64,000 nt of DNA from an uncultured Muribaculaceae bacterium (GCA_910584125.1 CAJTXU010000001.1:57076-121075), one strand, 5' to 3'. Shown: positions 1 to 9,078, numbered from the stretch's first letter. Notes: a model not told the origin generated them from the letters alone. Numbers and translations: made by a program.

Positions 1-110
1 ATGAGCGCCACCCACTCCGTGAGGCCGTAGACACCGTAGACGCTTCGCCCGGTGTCGGCTTCCCGGGCCGGATTGCCCGGGAAGGCCGCTTTCTTTCTGT
101 TGTCTGCCAT
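1..110 (-). CDS. Partial gene running off the left edge, unknown product
   Basis: An open reading frame starts with ATG at 110 on the minus strand and leaves the window. The visible residues begin MADNRKKAAFPGNPAREADT and show no family I recognise. It starts 8 bp after the stop of the capsid-like gene, so it is probably the next gene of the same phage-like operon. A head-tail connector or other structural protein would be a guess. Only about 36 codons are visible. Confidence 0.5.
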   Translation of the reverse strand, partial: MADNRKKAAFPGNPAREADTGRSVYGVYGLTEWVAL

Positions 111-118
111 GTCAGTGT

Positions 119-1636
119 TCAGTCAATCGATAGTTCGCCGTTATACTCGCTCCAGTTCACCACGGTCTCCAGGTTTGTGCCGGTGCCGACGCGCGCCTGC
201 CAGATCTGGCCCGTGCGCGCCGACAGTGAGATGCCGGGGCAGTCGCACGCCAGATAATAGAGGGCGCCGTCCTGCGGATCCACGGGGGCCTTGTCGCTCT
301 CCCAGAAGCGGAAGGAGAAGGCGGCCGTGTCGCGGTTCTCTCCCTCGCCGTCTATCCAGATGTGGCATGCCCCCTTGAGCGCGAGCGCGTCCCAGATCAG
401 GATGCCGTTGCGCGTGGCCTCCTCGCCCTCCACGCGGTCGCTGAAGCTGTGCTCCGCGCTGTAGATGTAGTGCACGAGGCGGTTCTCGCCGATCAGAGCG
501 CCGCTGTTGCTCCAGCCCAGGCGATCGAGAGTCGGCTCGCGCTTGATCTCGATGTCGCCGAACACGGTGTGGAAATTCGTTACGGTCCAGCCGATGGAGT
601 TCACCTTGGTGGTGATCTGGATCTCGGGATGCTTCGAGAAGTCGATGCACTGGATCTGCTCCAACAGGTTCTTGCCGGCGAGAAGCAGGGCGGTCTTGGG
701 CACGTCCTCGCCAGTGAAGAACATCTTGGCCAGGGCGATGATGCGCTCTACGGTCCAGGCGCCCTCGTGCTGCAGCTCGCGCTTGAACTGCCAGCGCAGG
801 CCCTCGGTGCAGTAGACGTACTGCATGCCCATTCTGGGCACGTTGACCTTGAACTTGCCGGCGCGGCCGGCCCAGAGGGTGCGGTTGCCGCGCACCTTGA
901 AGTTGCTGATGGCCTGCTCGGCGATGATCGCCTTGGAGAAGGGGATGCGCTTGCGCTGGCTCTCGAAATAGTCGGAAACCACCTGGTTCATGCCGCGCTT
1001 CTGCAGGTAGACGCGCGTGGGCTGGGGCACGATCATGTCAGGGTCGACCTCCTTCTGCGTCTCGTAGAGTGAGTTGGCGAGGATGACGCAGACCGTGCCC
1101 TTGGGGATGGCCGGGATGCCGCAGAACTCGTCGGTGACGTTCTGCTTGGGACCGTTGACGGCGCGCACGACGGGGTTGTTGGTAGTGGTGTCGTAGCCGG
1201 TGACGAAGAGCATCAGGTCCTTGCCGGGGGTGTTGTTGCGGCCGTCGATGTCGAAGCCGTCAACGCCCTTGGCGAGCAGCGTGGTGTAGGGGCGGGGCAC
1301 GCTCTGATCGGCCGACGCGAGGGGCAGCACGCACTGCATCTGCCGGGTGGCGGTGACGTCGCTTGCCACCGTGACGCTGCCGCGCGCCTCGTCGATCATG
1401 AAATGCTCCACCTCCGGACTGCTCACCTTGACGCGCTTGGCTTTGAGCATGAGGTTCATCAGCGGAGTGTCGTCGCTGTTGAAGCGGAAGAGTTCGTCGT
1501 CGATGTCGCTCTCCACAAGATGGCCGGGGGCGATGCCGTCGCTGGCCTCGGCGAGGCTCGATACTGTTGCTGCCGCTCCGGGCACGATTGTCTTCGCTCC
1601 CGATGTGCCGGGAGTCTTAGGTCTGTTGTCACTCAT
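119..1636 (-). CDS. Putative phage major capsid protein (SU10/DUF5309-like)
   Basis: This 505-residue protein has no signal peptide or membrane segment. After a low-complexity N-terminus (about residues 1-40) comes a stretch reading DDTPLMNLMLKAKRVKVSSP, the kind of N-terminal pattern seen in SU10-like major capsid proteins (usually shorter). It is followed by a mixed alpha/beta body with a VYLQKRGMNQVVSDYFESQR-type helical segment. The assignment rests on family resemblance only. The neighbours fit a head module: an acidic repeat protein upstream, possibly scaffold-like, and another gene 8 bp downstream. No terminase, portal or integrase lies in the window, so I cannot say whether this is a complete prophage, a remnant or a domesticated capsid. 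A non-phage structural protein remains possible. Confidence 0.5.
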   Translation of the reverse strand: MSDNRPKTPGTSGAKTIVPGAAATVSSLAEASDGIAPGHLVESDIDDELFRFNSDDTPLMNLMLKAKRVKVSSPEVEHFMIDEARGSVTVASDVTATRQMQCVLPLASADQSVPRPYTTLLAKGVDGFDIDGRNNTPGKDLMLFVTGYDTTTNNPVVRAVNGPKQNVTDEFCGIPAIPKGTVCVILANSLYETQKEVDPDMIVPQPTRVYLQKRGMNQVVSDYFESQRKRIPFSKAIIAEQAISNFKVRGNRTLWAGRAGKFKVNVPRMGMQYVYCTEGLRWQFKRELQHEGAWTVERIIALAKMFFTGEDVPKTALLLAGKNLLEQIQCIDFSKHPEIQITTKVNSIGWTVTNFHTVFGDIEIKREPTLDRLGWSNSGALIGENRLVHYIYSAEHSFSDRVEGEEATRNGILIWDALALKGACHIWIDGEGENRDTAAFSFRFWESDKAPVDPQDGALYYLACDCPGISLSARTGQIWQARVGTGTNLETVVNWSEYNGELSID

Positions 1637-1690
1637 CTGGTTTGAGTTTAAAGTTTAGGGTTTAGGGTTTAAAGTTTAGGGTTTAGGGGC
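1637..1690. repeat. Intergenic (TTTAGGG/TTTAAAG) microsatellite-like repeat
   Basis: Directly upstream of the capsid-like gene, 7-bp units alternate between TTTAAAG and TTTAGGG for about 50 bp. The tract lies in the 200-bp gap between two minus-strand genes and has no coding potential. It resembles the plant telomere unit only by chance. It is one of several intergenic tracts in this window built on different short units. Confidence 0.8.
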
Positions 1691-1716
1691 TGGCGGTTCA
1701 ATTGACCGTTGACGCG

Positions 1717-1835
1717 TAGCCCACTTCTTACTTTTTACTTCTTACTTCTTACTTTTTACTTCTTACTTCTTACTTTTTACTTCTTACTTCTTACTTTTTA
1801 CTTTTTACTTCTTATTACTTATTACTTCTTACTTA
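1717..1835. repeat. Intergenic CTTACTT/TTTTTACTT tandem repeat
   Basis: About 120 bp consist almost wholly of ACTTCTTACTT and ACTTTTTACTT units in tandem, ending 1 bp before the stop codon of the Ser/Glu-repeat protein gene. The array is AT-rich against a GC-rich background. The same AAGTAAG theme recurs near 7800, 15050 and 15320. It should be prone to slippage and length variation. Confidence 0.85.
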
Positions 1836-1836
1836 T

Positions 1837-2415
1837 TCAGTTGGCGTCGCGGGCGATGTCGAAGATGCTGGGGCCTCGGCCGGTGTCGGAACCGGTGCCG
1901 GGATGCGGCACGCCGTCGGTGGCGTATTCGAGTTCCGTTAGTTCGTCGATGCTGGCGTTGCGGCCACGCACCTCTCCCGCCGTCTCGGCCTCGGCGACGG
2001 CCCGCGAATAGTCGGCGCCGCGGGCGATGAGGTCGAAGAGCGTCTCGCTCCATTCGCCCGATTCGAGACAGCCGGTGAGTATCCCCATGGCGTCGAGGGC
2101 CGACTGCCGGCGCTCCTCGTCGGCGATGTTCGCGTCGAGCCACGCGGCGAAAGTCTCGGCGAGGTTCGGGCTCGCGGAGTTCTCTGGACTCTCGGAGCTC
2201 TCTGAGTTCTTGGAGCTCTCTGAGTTCTTGGAGCTCTCTGAGTTCTCTGAGCTCTCGGAGCTCTCTGAGTTCTCTGAGTTCTCTGAGCTCTCGGAGTTCT
2301 CTGAGCTCTCGGAGTTCTCTGAGCTCTCTGAGCTCTCGGAGTTCTCTGAGCTCTCGGAGTTCTCGATATTCTCGAGAATCTCTTCCTTTTCTTTTTTTCT
2401 CTTCAAGTTGAACAT
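1837..2415 (-). CDS. Acidic Ser/Glu/Asn-repeat protein, possibly scaffold-like
   Basis: This 192-residue protein has three parts. Residues 1-15 are a basic start (MFNLKRKKEKEE). About residues 16-78 form a highly repetitive ESSENSE tract. The C-terminal half (about 85-192) is globular and predicted helical (LAETFAAWLDANIADEERRQ). The repeat tract is encoded by near-identical 9- to 12-bp DNA units at about 2180-2360, so its length probably varies between strains. I do not recognise the C-terminal domain. Its place just upstream of the capsid-like gene is where phages often encode a scaffold or head-decoration protein, but that is inference. The antisense strand also stays open here only because of the repeats. 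Confidence 0.6.
   Translation of the reverse strand: MFNLKRKKEKEEILENIENSESSENSESSESSENSESSENSESSENSENSESSESSENSESSKNSESSKNSESSESPENSASPNLAETFAAWLDANIADEERRQSALDAMGILTGCLESGEWSETLFDLIARGADYSRAVAEAETAGEVRGRNASIDELTELEYATDGVPHPGTGSDTGRGPSIFDIARDAN
2176..2378. repeat. In-frame GAGCTCTCTGAGTTCT-type tandem repeat
   Basis: Roughly 200 bp are built from short units such as GAGCTCTCTGAG, GTTCTCTGAG and GAGCTCTCGGAG. They are read on the minus strand as a Ser-Glu-Asn repeat inside the coding region. Unit lengths are multiples of three, so unit loss or gain keeps the frame. Confidence 0.85.
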
Positions 2416-2454
2416 ATGCTGTGATTTTTAGGTGGTTGTTTCCGTTTCACGCCG

Positions 2455-2462
2455 CAAAGTTA
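2455..2462 (-). promoter_or_regulatory. -7 promoter box (TAACTTTG)
   Basis: Read on the minus strand, the sequence matches the Bacteroidota TAnnTTTG box, 39 bp upstream of the ATG at 2415. No clear TTTG -33 element lies 19-21 bp further upstream, so only half of the promoter is supported. Confidence 0.5.
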
Positions 2463-2603
2463 CGAAAGCGGCCGCCGGGGCCTCCTTTATCCATCCACTT
2501 CCCGCAATTTATCACGCCGACACGCGTTTTTCTCAAAAGAGGCGGCCGCTAAGACCGCCCGTGGCCGCATGGCCTTTATGAACACCCTGTAAGCAAGCAT
2601 ATA

Positions 2604-5072
2604 ATGACGCTTTCAATCAAGAATATAGCCGGAACACTCGGTCTTCCGGCCCCGGCTGTGGGATGTAACATCTCGCATCTGCTCACCGACTCGCGTTCGC
2701 TCGAATCGGCCGAAGACTCTCTCTTTTTCGCCATTCCCACCAAGGGTAATGACGGCCACCGCTTCATCTCCGACCTCTATTCGCACGGCGTGCGCAATTT
2801 CGTCGTCAACCGGGTGCCGCGTCAGTTCGCCCACTGCATCGACGCCAATTTCCTCGTTGTTCCCGACACGGTCGAGGCCCTGCAACGCATCGCCGCGCGT
2901 CGCCCAGATTTCGGCGGCCACATCCTTGCCATAACCGGCAGCCGGGGCAAGACTACCCTCAAGGAGTGGATTTTCCAGCTCATGGAGCCACTGTCCGACA
3001 TTTCCCGCTCGCCCCGCAGCTATAATTCGCAGATCGGCGTTCCCCTCTCGATGTGGGATATCGAGCCCGCGGCCCGTCTCGCCGTGATTGAGGCCGGCAT
3101 ATCACGTCCCGACGAAATGTCTCCGCTGGCGGCATGCATCCAGCCCGACACGGTGATAATCACCAACATAGGCGAGGCCCACTCCGACGGATTCGCCGAC
3201 GACGCCGCCAAGGCCCGCGAGAAGGCCCGCCTCGCCGCCGCGCCGTTGGTCGGCACGGTGGTCTTCCGCAAGGACTACACCCTCATATCCGAGGCCCTCG
3301 ACGCCGTGGCTCCGGCCGCGCGGAGATTCACCTGGTCGGACTCCGACACCTCGGCCGACGTCCTCATCGCCACCGAGCGCACCCCCGGCGAAACACGCGT
3401 CACCTACACCTACCGGGGCGAGACCTCGACGCTCACCGCGCCGCTCGACAACGACGCCGACATCGAGAACGCAGCCAACGCCCTCTGCTTCATGCTGCTG
3501 AGCGGCATCGGCCGCGACGTCATCGCATCCCGTTTCGCACACCTCCACAAGATCGGCACGCGCCTCAACGTCTCCGAGGGCGTGAACGGCTGCAGCGTGA
3601 TCCACGACTCCTACACCTCCGACTTCTCGTCGCTGCGCCCGGCACTCGACTTCATGCGCCGCCGCAAGACCCCGAGGCAGTCGCTGACGCTCGTGCTCAG
3701 CGACCTCCACCACGAGTCGGCCGACACCGACACCCTCTACCGCAACATCGCCGCCCTCACGGCCCGCGCCGGCGTGACGCGCCTCATCGGCGTCGGCCCG
3801 GCCATGTCGGCCCATGCCGCTATGTTCCCGATGCAGTCGCTCTTCTTCCCCGACACCCCGGCCCTGCTCGCCGCCCTATCCACATCCGACTTCGCTGACG
3901 AGGCGATACTGCTCAAGGGCTCGCCCGAGTTCTGCCTCGACGACGTGGCCGAGATGCTCGAGACCCGACGCCACGAGACCGTGCTCGAGGTCAACCTCGA
4001 CGCACTGGTCAACAACTTCAACTACTTCCGCCGACATCTCCCCGCCGGAACCGGCGTGGTCTGCATGGTCAAGGCCTCGGGTTACGGCGCCGGAAGCTAC
4101 GAGATCGCCAAGACCCTGCAGGACTGCGGCGCGGCCTACCTCGCCGTCGCCGTGCTCGACGAGGGAATCGAGCTCCGCCAGAAGGGCATCACGATGCCGA
4201 TAATGGTCATGAATCCGAAGGTGGTGAACTACCGCTCGATGTTCGCCAACCGCCTCGAACCCGAGATATACTCATTCGAAATGCTGCGCGACGTAATCCG
4301 CGAAGCCCGCAAGAACGGCATCACCGGCTACCCGATTCACATCAAGCTCGACACCGGCATGCACCGCATGGGTTTCATCTGGCAGGAGCTTCCCGAACTG
4401 ATGGACATCCTGGAGAGTTCGCCCGAAGTGACGGCCAAATCGACTTTCTCGCATCTCGCCACCTCCGACTGCCCCGACATGAACGACTACACCGAGCTGC
4501 AGCTCACGCGCTTCGCGCAGTATACCGACTACATGCTGTCGCGGTCGTCCACACCGATCCTGCGCCATGTGCTCAACACGGCCGGGATACTCCGTTACCC
4601 GTCGCACCATTACGACATGGCCCGCCTCGGCATCGGCCTCTACGGAGCCAACACCCTTCCCCCCGAGATGGAGAAGCCGCTCGAGGTGGTCTCGACCCTG
4701 CGCACGGTCATCATCGCCATCCGCGACTGGGAGGCGGGCGAGACAATCGGCTACGGCCGCCGGGGCGTCCTGGCGCGCCCATCGCGTGTGGCGACGATTC
4801 CCATCGGATACGCCGACGGCATGAACCGGCACTTCGGCCGCGGCGCCGTCTCGGTGTGGATCAACGGCCATATGGCCCCCACAGTCGGCAACATCTGCAT
4901 GGACGCCTGCATGATCGACGTCACCGGCATCGACTGCAAGGTCGGCGACCCGGTCGAAATCTTCGGCGCGCACGCCCCGCTGCAGCGTCTGGCCGACGCG
5001 CTCGACACAATCCCCTACGAGGTGCTCACCTCCGTCTCCCCCCGCGTCAAGCGAATCTACTACCGCGAGTGA
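2604..5072 (+). CDS. murF-alr: Bifunctional MurF ligase / alanine racemase
   Basis: This 822-residue fusion covers two steps of peptidoglycan precursor synthesis in the cytoplasm. The N-terminal part (about 1-455) is UDP-N-acetylmuramoyl-tripeptide:D-Ala-D-Ala ligase, with the ATP-binding loop ITGSRGKTT at 110-118. The C-terminal part (about 457-822) is a PLP-dependent alanine racemase. Its cofactor lysine is K490 in VCMVKASGYG, and further racemase motifs are RLGIGLYG, IPIGYADGMNRHF and GNICMDACMIDV. MurF-Alr fusion is well known in Bacteroidota. The length equals the sum of the two enzymes, with no frameshift. The start at 2604 is the first ATG that gives the MurF N-terminus. No -7 box is obvious upstream. 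Confidence 0.95.
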   Translation: MTLSIKNIAGTLGLPAPAVGCNISHLLTDSRSLESAEDSLFFAIPTKGNDGHRFISDLYSHGVRNFVVNRVPRQFAHCIDANFLVVPDTVEALQRIAARRPDFGGHILAITGSRGKTTLKEWIFQLMEPLSDISRSPRSYNSQIGVPLSMWDIEPAARLAVIEAGISRPDEMSPLAACIQPDTVIITNIGEAHSDGFADDAAKAREKARLAAAPLVGTVVFRKDYTLISEALDAVAPAARRFTWSDSDTSADVLIATERTPGETRVTYTYRGETSTLTAPLDNDADIENAANALCFMLLSGIGRDVIASRFAHLHKIGTRLNVSEGVNGCSVIHDSYTSDFSSLRPALDFMRRRKTPRQSLTLVLSDLHHESADTDTLYRNIAALTARAGVTRLIGVGPAMSAHAAMFPMQSLFFPDTPALLAALSTSDFADEAILLKGSPEFCLDDVAEMLETRRHETVLEVNLDALVNNFNYFRRHLPAGTGVVCMVKASGYGAGSYEIAKTLQDCGAAYLAVAVLDEGIELRQKGITMPIMVMNPKVVNYRSMFANRLEPEIYSFEMLRDVIREARKNGITGYPIHIKLDTGMHRMGFIWQELPELMDILESSPEVTAKSTFSHLATSDCPDMNDYTELQLTRFAQYTDYMLSRSSTPILRHVLNTAGILRYPSHHYDMARLGIGLYGANTLPPEMEKPLEVVSTLRTVIIAIRDWEAGETIGYGRRGVLARPSRVATIPIGYADGMNRHFGRGAVSVWINGHMAPTVGNICMDACMIDVTGIDCKVGDPVEIFGAHAPLQRLADALDTIPYEVLTSVSPRVKRIYYRE

Positions 5073-5137
5073 TTGGTCAATAAGTGACAAAATTGGTGGG
5101 TTTGGCATTTTTTTACGTTCATAAACCTTTTGCCACA

Positions 5138-5145
5138 TAATTTTG
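5138..5145 (+). promoter_or_regulatory. -7 promoter box (TAATTTTG)
   Basis: The sequence matches TAnnTTTG, 68 bp upstream of the ATG at 5214, in an AT-rich gap after murF-alr. There is no TTTG at the expected -33 spacing. It may drive the efflux operon. Confidence 0.4.
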
Positions 5146-5213
5146 TATTGAGAATAAAGGAGCTGGCCGCCCCGGCGGCCATGCTCCCTCTCATATTGCT
5201 TCGCATCAAGGTT

Positions 5214-6683
5214 ATGAAAACATCCATCTCATCCGCGCTCACCGCGCTCGCCATGTCGCTCGCCGTCTGCACGCCGCTGCAGGCGCAGACCGTCTCGCTC
5301 GACTCCTGCCGCAGCATGGCCCTGCGCTCCAACAAGGGCCTGCGCATGGCCGACGAGGCCGTGCGCGGCGCGCAATACACCAAAAAGGCGGCCACCGCGG
5401 CCTATCTCCCCGCGATTGACGCGAGCGCCACCTACATGTACAACCAGCACAAGACTTCCCTGCTCAGCGAGGACGCCAAGCTCCCCACGATGATATTCAA
5501 CCCTCTGACCGGGAAGTATGACTACAACGTGCTGATCGGCCCCGACCTCAAGCCGGTGCTCGACCCATCCACGGGCCAGCCCATCCCCGAGATGGTGGCC
5601 CTCATCCCCAAGGACGCGCTGACTTTCGACACCCGCAGCGTCTTCGCCGGGGCCATCACCCTCACCCAGCCCATCTTCATGGGCGGCGAGATCAAGGCCC
5701 TCAACGACATAGCCCGATATTCCGAGCAGGCTCTCGTCGCCTCGCGCAACAACATGACCCAGGAGGTCATATACGGAGTCGACGAGGCCTATTGGACCGT
5801 CGTCTCGCTCCGCGCCAAGCAGAAACTCGCCGACAGTTTCGTCGCCCTGGTCGACACGCTCCATTATGACGTCAACGCCATGCTCGAGGAGGGTGTCGCC
5901 ACCCGCGCCGACCTGCTCTCGGTCGACGTCCGCCTCAACGAGGCCCGTATCATGCTCACCAAGGTCGAGAACGGTCTCTCGCTCTCGCGCATGGCCCTCG
6001 CCCAGGCGTGCGGCCTGCCCGTCGACACAGAGATGACGCTCGCCGACGAGGAGGCCGAGGGCATCGGCACCGAAATGCCCGACTACGCATACAATATCGA
6101 GGATGTCTACGCCCGCCGCCAGGACCTTGAGGCCGTCCGCAAGGGCATCAGCATCATGAAGGGACAGGAGAAGCTCGCCCTCGGCTCGATGCTCCCCAAG
6201 CTCGGACTCGTCGGCGCATATACGTTCTCGACCCCAAACCTCATCGACGGATTCAGCCGACACCTCAAGGGAGGATTCAGCATCGGCGCCGCCATCACGA
6301 TCCCCATCTGGCACTGGGGCGGAAACTACAACAAATACCGCGCCGCCCGCTCGGCCACCAACGCCCAGCGCATCATGCTCGAGGACCTCGAGGAGAAGGT
6401 GCAGCTCCAGGTGAGCCAGGCCAAGTTCAAGATCGCCGAGGCATACAAGACCTACGATATGGCCCTCTCGAACATGCGCAGCGCCGAGGAGAACCTCCGC
6501 TGCGCCGAGATCGGCTTCAAGGAGGGCGTGCTCACCACCAACGACGTCATCACCGCCCAGACCGGCTGGCTAAAGGCCAATTCGGAGAAGATCGACGCCG
6601 AGATCGGCGTGCGCCTCTGCCGCACATACCTCTCGAAGGTGCTCGGCACGCTGTCGTACGCCCCGGCACAGACGGAACGCTGA
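5214..6683 (+). CDS. TolC-family outer membrane efflux protein
   Basis: This is the outer membrane channel of a tripartite export system. I chose the ATG at 5214 because it gives a signal peptide (MKTSISSALTALAMSLAVCTPLQAQ) with cleavage after QAQ. The 489-residue protein is typical in length for the OEP family. The mature part shows the duplicated helical layout of the family: long helices around DEAVRGAQYTKKAATAAYLP and again around YNKYRAARSATNAQRIMLED, and a late LRCAEIGFKEGVLTTNDVIT segment. It is the first gene of an operon with the HlyD-like adaptor and two ABC-2 permeases. The substrate cannot be read from the sequence. Confidence 0.92.
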   Translation: MKTSISSALTALAMSLAVCTPLQAQTVSLDSCRSMALRSNKGLRMADEAVRGAQYTKKAATAAYLPAIDASATYMYNQHKTSLLSEDAKLPTMIFNPLTGKYDYNVLIGPDLKPVLDPSTGQPIPEMVALIPKDALTFDTRSVFAGAITLTQPIFMGGEIKALNDIARYSEQALVASRNNMTQEVIYGVDEAYWTVVSLRAKQKLADSFVALVDTLHYDVNAMLEEGVATRADLLSVDVRLNEARIMLTKVENGLSLSRMALAQACGLPVDTEMTLADEEAEGIGTEMPDYAYNIEDVYARRQDLEAVRKGISIMKGQEKLALGSMLPKLGLVGAYTFSTPNLIDGFSRHLKGGFSIGAAITIPIWHWGGNYNKYRAARSATNAQRIMLEDLEEKVQLQVSQAKFKIAEAYKTYDMALSNMRSAEENLRCAEIGFKEGVLTTNDVITAQTGWLKANSEKIDAEIGVRLCRTYLSKVLGTLSYAPAQTER

Positions 6684-6732
6684 CCGCCCCGCCGCCAATC
6701 ATCCACAGACTCAATGACTAAACATCCCTACC

Positions 6733-7800
6733 ATGGATCTACAGAAGAATAATAACGCCGGCGCCCCGGTCCAGACTCCCGTCGGCGCACAGAATCCCGA
6801 CGAGGTCACCAAGAAGGACCGCGCGCTGATTCTGACCATACTCGTCATCCTGCTGGTGATAGCCGCCCTGGCAATCGTCGGCTTCCTGTGCATCAAGCCC
6901 CAGCCCGACACGGTGCAGGGCCAGGGCGAGGCCACCGAGATCCGCATCTCGGGCAAGTTGCCCGGCCGCGTGCGCCACATATATGTGGAGGAGGGCCAGC
7001 ACGTCAGCGCCGGAGACACGCTGGTGCACATCACGTCGAGCATCGTCGACGCCCAGTATGACCAGGCCGAGGCCATGGAGCAGGCCGCCCAGGCGGCCAA
7101 CGCCAAGGTCGACGCCGGAACCCGCGCCCAGATCATCCAGGCCGCCGAAGACACCTGGCATCAGGCCCAGGCCGCCTCTGGAATAGCCCTGAAGACCTAC
7201 CAGCGCATGGAGGCCCTCTTCTCGAAGGGTGTCGTCAGCGCGCAGAAACGCGACGAGGCCAAGGCCGCCTACGACGTCGCCAAGTCGGGCGAAGCCGCCG
7301 CCAAGAGCGCCTACGACCTCGCGCGCGCCGGAGCCCAGCCCGAGGACAAGCAGGCCTCGTCGGCGATGGTCCGCGTCGCCCGCGCCGGCGTCAGCAAGGC
7401 CAACGCCCTGCTCGAAGACCAGTATCTCACAGCCCCCTTCGACGGCGAGATCACCGTCATCTACCCCAACGTCAGCGAGCTTGTGGCCACCGGAGCGCCC
7501 ATCATGACCCTCCAGAAAGACGACCACTGGGCCGTCTTCAACGTCCGCGAGACACTGCTCAAGGACATTCGCCTCGGCTCCGAGCTGAAGGTCTACATCC
7601 CCGCCCTCGACAAGGACACGGTGATGAAGGTCTTCTATATCAAGGACCTCGGCACCTACGCCAACTGGCAGGCCACCAAGGCCACGGGCGACTACGACGC
7701 CCGCACGTTCCAGATCAAGTGCCGTCCCGCCAAGCCCATCGACAACTTCCGCCCCGGCATGTCGGTAGTCTACAAAGGAGTCGAGACAAGAAAAAAGTAA
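6733..7800 (+). CDS. HlyD/EmrA-family periplasmic adaptor protein
   Basis: This 355-residue membrane fusion protein links an inner-membrane exporter to the TolC-like channel. A short cytoplasmic N-terminus is followed by one membrane anchor at about residues 32-54 (LILTILVILLVIAALAIVGF). A lipoyl-like half follows (GKLPGRVRHIYVEEGQHVSAGDTL). Next come a long Ala-rich coiled-coil hairpin (about 110-220), the second lipoyl half (YLTAPFDGEITVIYPNVSELV) and a beta-barrel region. It lies 49 bp after the TolC-like gene and 95 bp before the first permease. That second gap holds an AAGTAAG motif and a GC-rich stretch without a gene. Confidence 0.92.
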   Translation: MDLQKNNNAGAPVQTPVGAQNPDEVTKKDRALILTILVILLVIAALAIVGFLCIKPQPDTVQGQGEATEIRISGKLPGRVRHIYVEEGQHVSAGDTLVHITSSIVDAQYDQAEAMEQAAQAANAKVDAGTRAQIIQAAEDTWHQAQAASGIALKTYQRMEALFSKGVVSAQKRDEAKAAYDVAKSGEAAAKSAYDLARAGAQPEDKQASSAMVRVARAGVSKANALLEDQYLTAPFDGEITVIYPNVSELVATGAPIMTLQKDDHWAVFNVRETLLKDIRLGSELKVYIPALDKDTVMKVFYIKDLGTYANWQATKATGDYDARTFQIKCRPAKPIDNFRPGMSVVYKGVETRKK

Positions 7801-7895
7801 GAAGTAAGAGCGGAGCCACCGTGGCGCGACCGAAGGGAGCGCAATCCGGCAGGCTGCGCATTCCAGCAGCCAGCCCAATTTAAAACATTACCGTT

Positions 7896-9068
7896 ATGAA
7901 CATCACAGGCACAGGATTTTGGCCGATAGCCGAGCGGTCGATGGTGCAGATTGTGCGCCGTCCGATCTACTGGATCGCTATGCTGGGCCTGCCCCTATTC
8001 ATGTTCCTCTTCATCACCTCGATGTTCGAGCAGGGCCTGCCCACACGCATCCCCGCCGCCATCGTCGACAAGGACGGGACATCCCTCTCGCGCGAGATCA
8101 CGCAGACCCTCGGCGGCATGCAGATGGTCGACCTCACCGAGACGGCCGACTCATACACCCGCGCCCGACATCTGATGCAGGAGGGCAAGATCTACGGCTT
8201 CTTCCTCATCCCCGAGAATTTCCAGTCCGACCTGCTCGCCGGCCGCGCGCCGACCATCACGTTCTATACCAACATGGTCTATTACGTGCCCGGCTCGCTT
8301 CTCTTCAAGACCTTCAAGTCCACGGCCGTCTACACCAAGGCCGGGGTCGCCGTGTCGGTGGCCCGCGCCGCCGGCCAGAACCCCGAGGCCGCTGCCCCGC
8401 TGCTGCAACCCATCAACATCGCCGCCCGGCCCATCGGAAACCCACAGCTCAACTACGGCATCTACCTCTCCAACTCGTTCATACCCGCCGTGCTCCAGCT
8501 GATGATTATGCTCGTCACGGTCTTCTCGCTCGGCCAGGAGATCAAATACCACACGTCGACCCAGCTGCTGCGCATGGCCCGAGGCTCGATAGTCCGCGCC
8601 GTCTACGCCAAGCTCGCGCCCCAGACCCTCATCTGGTGGATTGTCGCGATCTTCATGCTCGCCTGGCTCTACAAGTTCAACCACTACACCATGCAGGGAT
8701 CCTGGGGCTGGATGGCACTCTCCGAACTGATGTTCGTCATGGCCGCCCAGAGCTTCGCGCTCTTCGTGTTCTGCATCCTCCCCAACCTGAGGCTCTCGCT
8801 CTCGGTCTGCGCGCTGACGGGCATCCTCTCGTTCTCGATCGCGGCCTTCTCGTTCCCCGAGGAGAGCATGTATCCGGCCATGAGCATCTTCAGCTGGCTG
8901 ATGCCGGTGAGATACAACTTCCTGATTTACGCCGACCAGGCCCTCAACGGCCGCGACATATACTATTCGCGCGTGTGGTTCGCGGCCTACATAGGCTACA
9001 TGATCCTGCCGCTTACTATGCTATGGCGGGCGCGCCGCGCGATGGCCCGTCCGGTCTACGCACCCTAA
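7896..9068 (+). CDS. ABC-2 type transporter permease
   Basis: This 390-residue inner-membrane permease has the ABC2_membrane_3 layout. One N-terminal helix (about 22-42) is followed by a large periplasmic domain (about 45-185, with AAIVDKDGTSLSREI). A bundle of five to six helices (about 190-380) ends the protein. The family normally pairs with a cytoplasmic ATPase, yet no ATPase gene lies in this operon. It is followed after 10 bp by a second permease of the same type, so the two probably form a heterodimer. Substrate is unknown; YhbG/YbhFSR-like exporters move drugs or envelope lipids. Confidence 0.88.
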   Translation: MNITGTGFWPIAERSMVQIVRRPIYWIAMLGLPLFMFLFITSMFEQGLPTRIPAAIVDKDGTSLSREITQTLGGMQMVDLTETADSYTRARHLMQEGKIYGFFLIPENFQSDLLAGRAPTITFYTNMVYYVPGSLLFKTFKSTAVYTKAGVAVSVARAAGQNPEAAAPLLQPINIAARPIGNPQLNYGIYLSNSFIPAVLQLMIMLVTVFSLGQEIKYHTSTQLLRMARGSIVRAVYAKLAPQTLIWWIVAIFMLAWLYKFNHYTMQGSWGWMALSELMFVMAAQSFALFVFCILPNLRLSLSVCALTGILSFSIAAFSFPEESMYPAMSIFSWLMPVRYNFLIYADQALNGRDIYYSRVWFAAYIGYMILPLTMLWRARRAMARPVYAP

Positions 9069-9078
9069 TCCCGCCGTT

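Noticed and set aside
1637..1690. Telomere-like TTTAGGG repeat
   Set aside because: The units alternate with TTTAAAG in a bacterial spacer, so this is a local microsatellite, not a telomere or contamination.
1709..2011. A plus-strand frame with FYFLLLT repeats
   Set aside because: It is created by the CTTACTT tandem repeat and has no start signal or homology, so it is not a gene.
2027..2431. A Leu/Ser/Glu-repeat frame opposite the Ser/Glu-repeat protein
   Set aside because: The repeats keep both strands open. The minus-strand frame has a promoter box, a sensible N-terminus and a globular domain, so it was preferred.
7801..7895. A small gene or promoter between the adaptor and the first permease
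   Set aside because: It has no start, no -7 box and no open frame of interest. The GC-rich part is unexplained but short.
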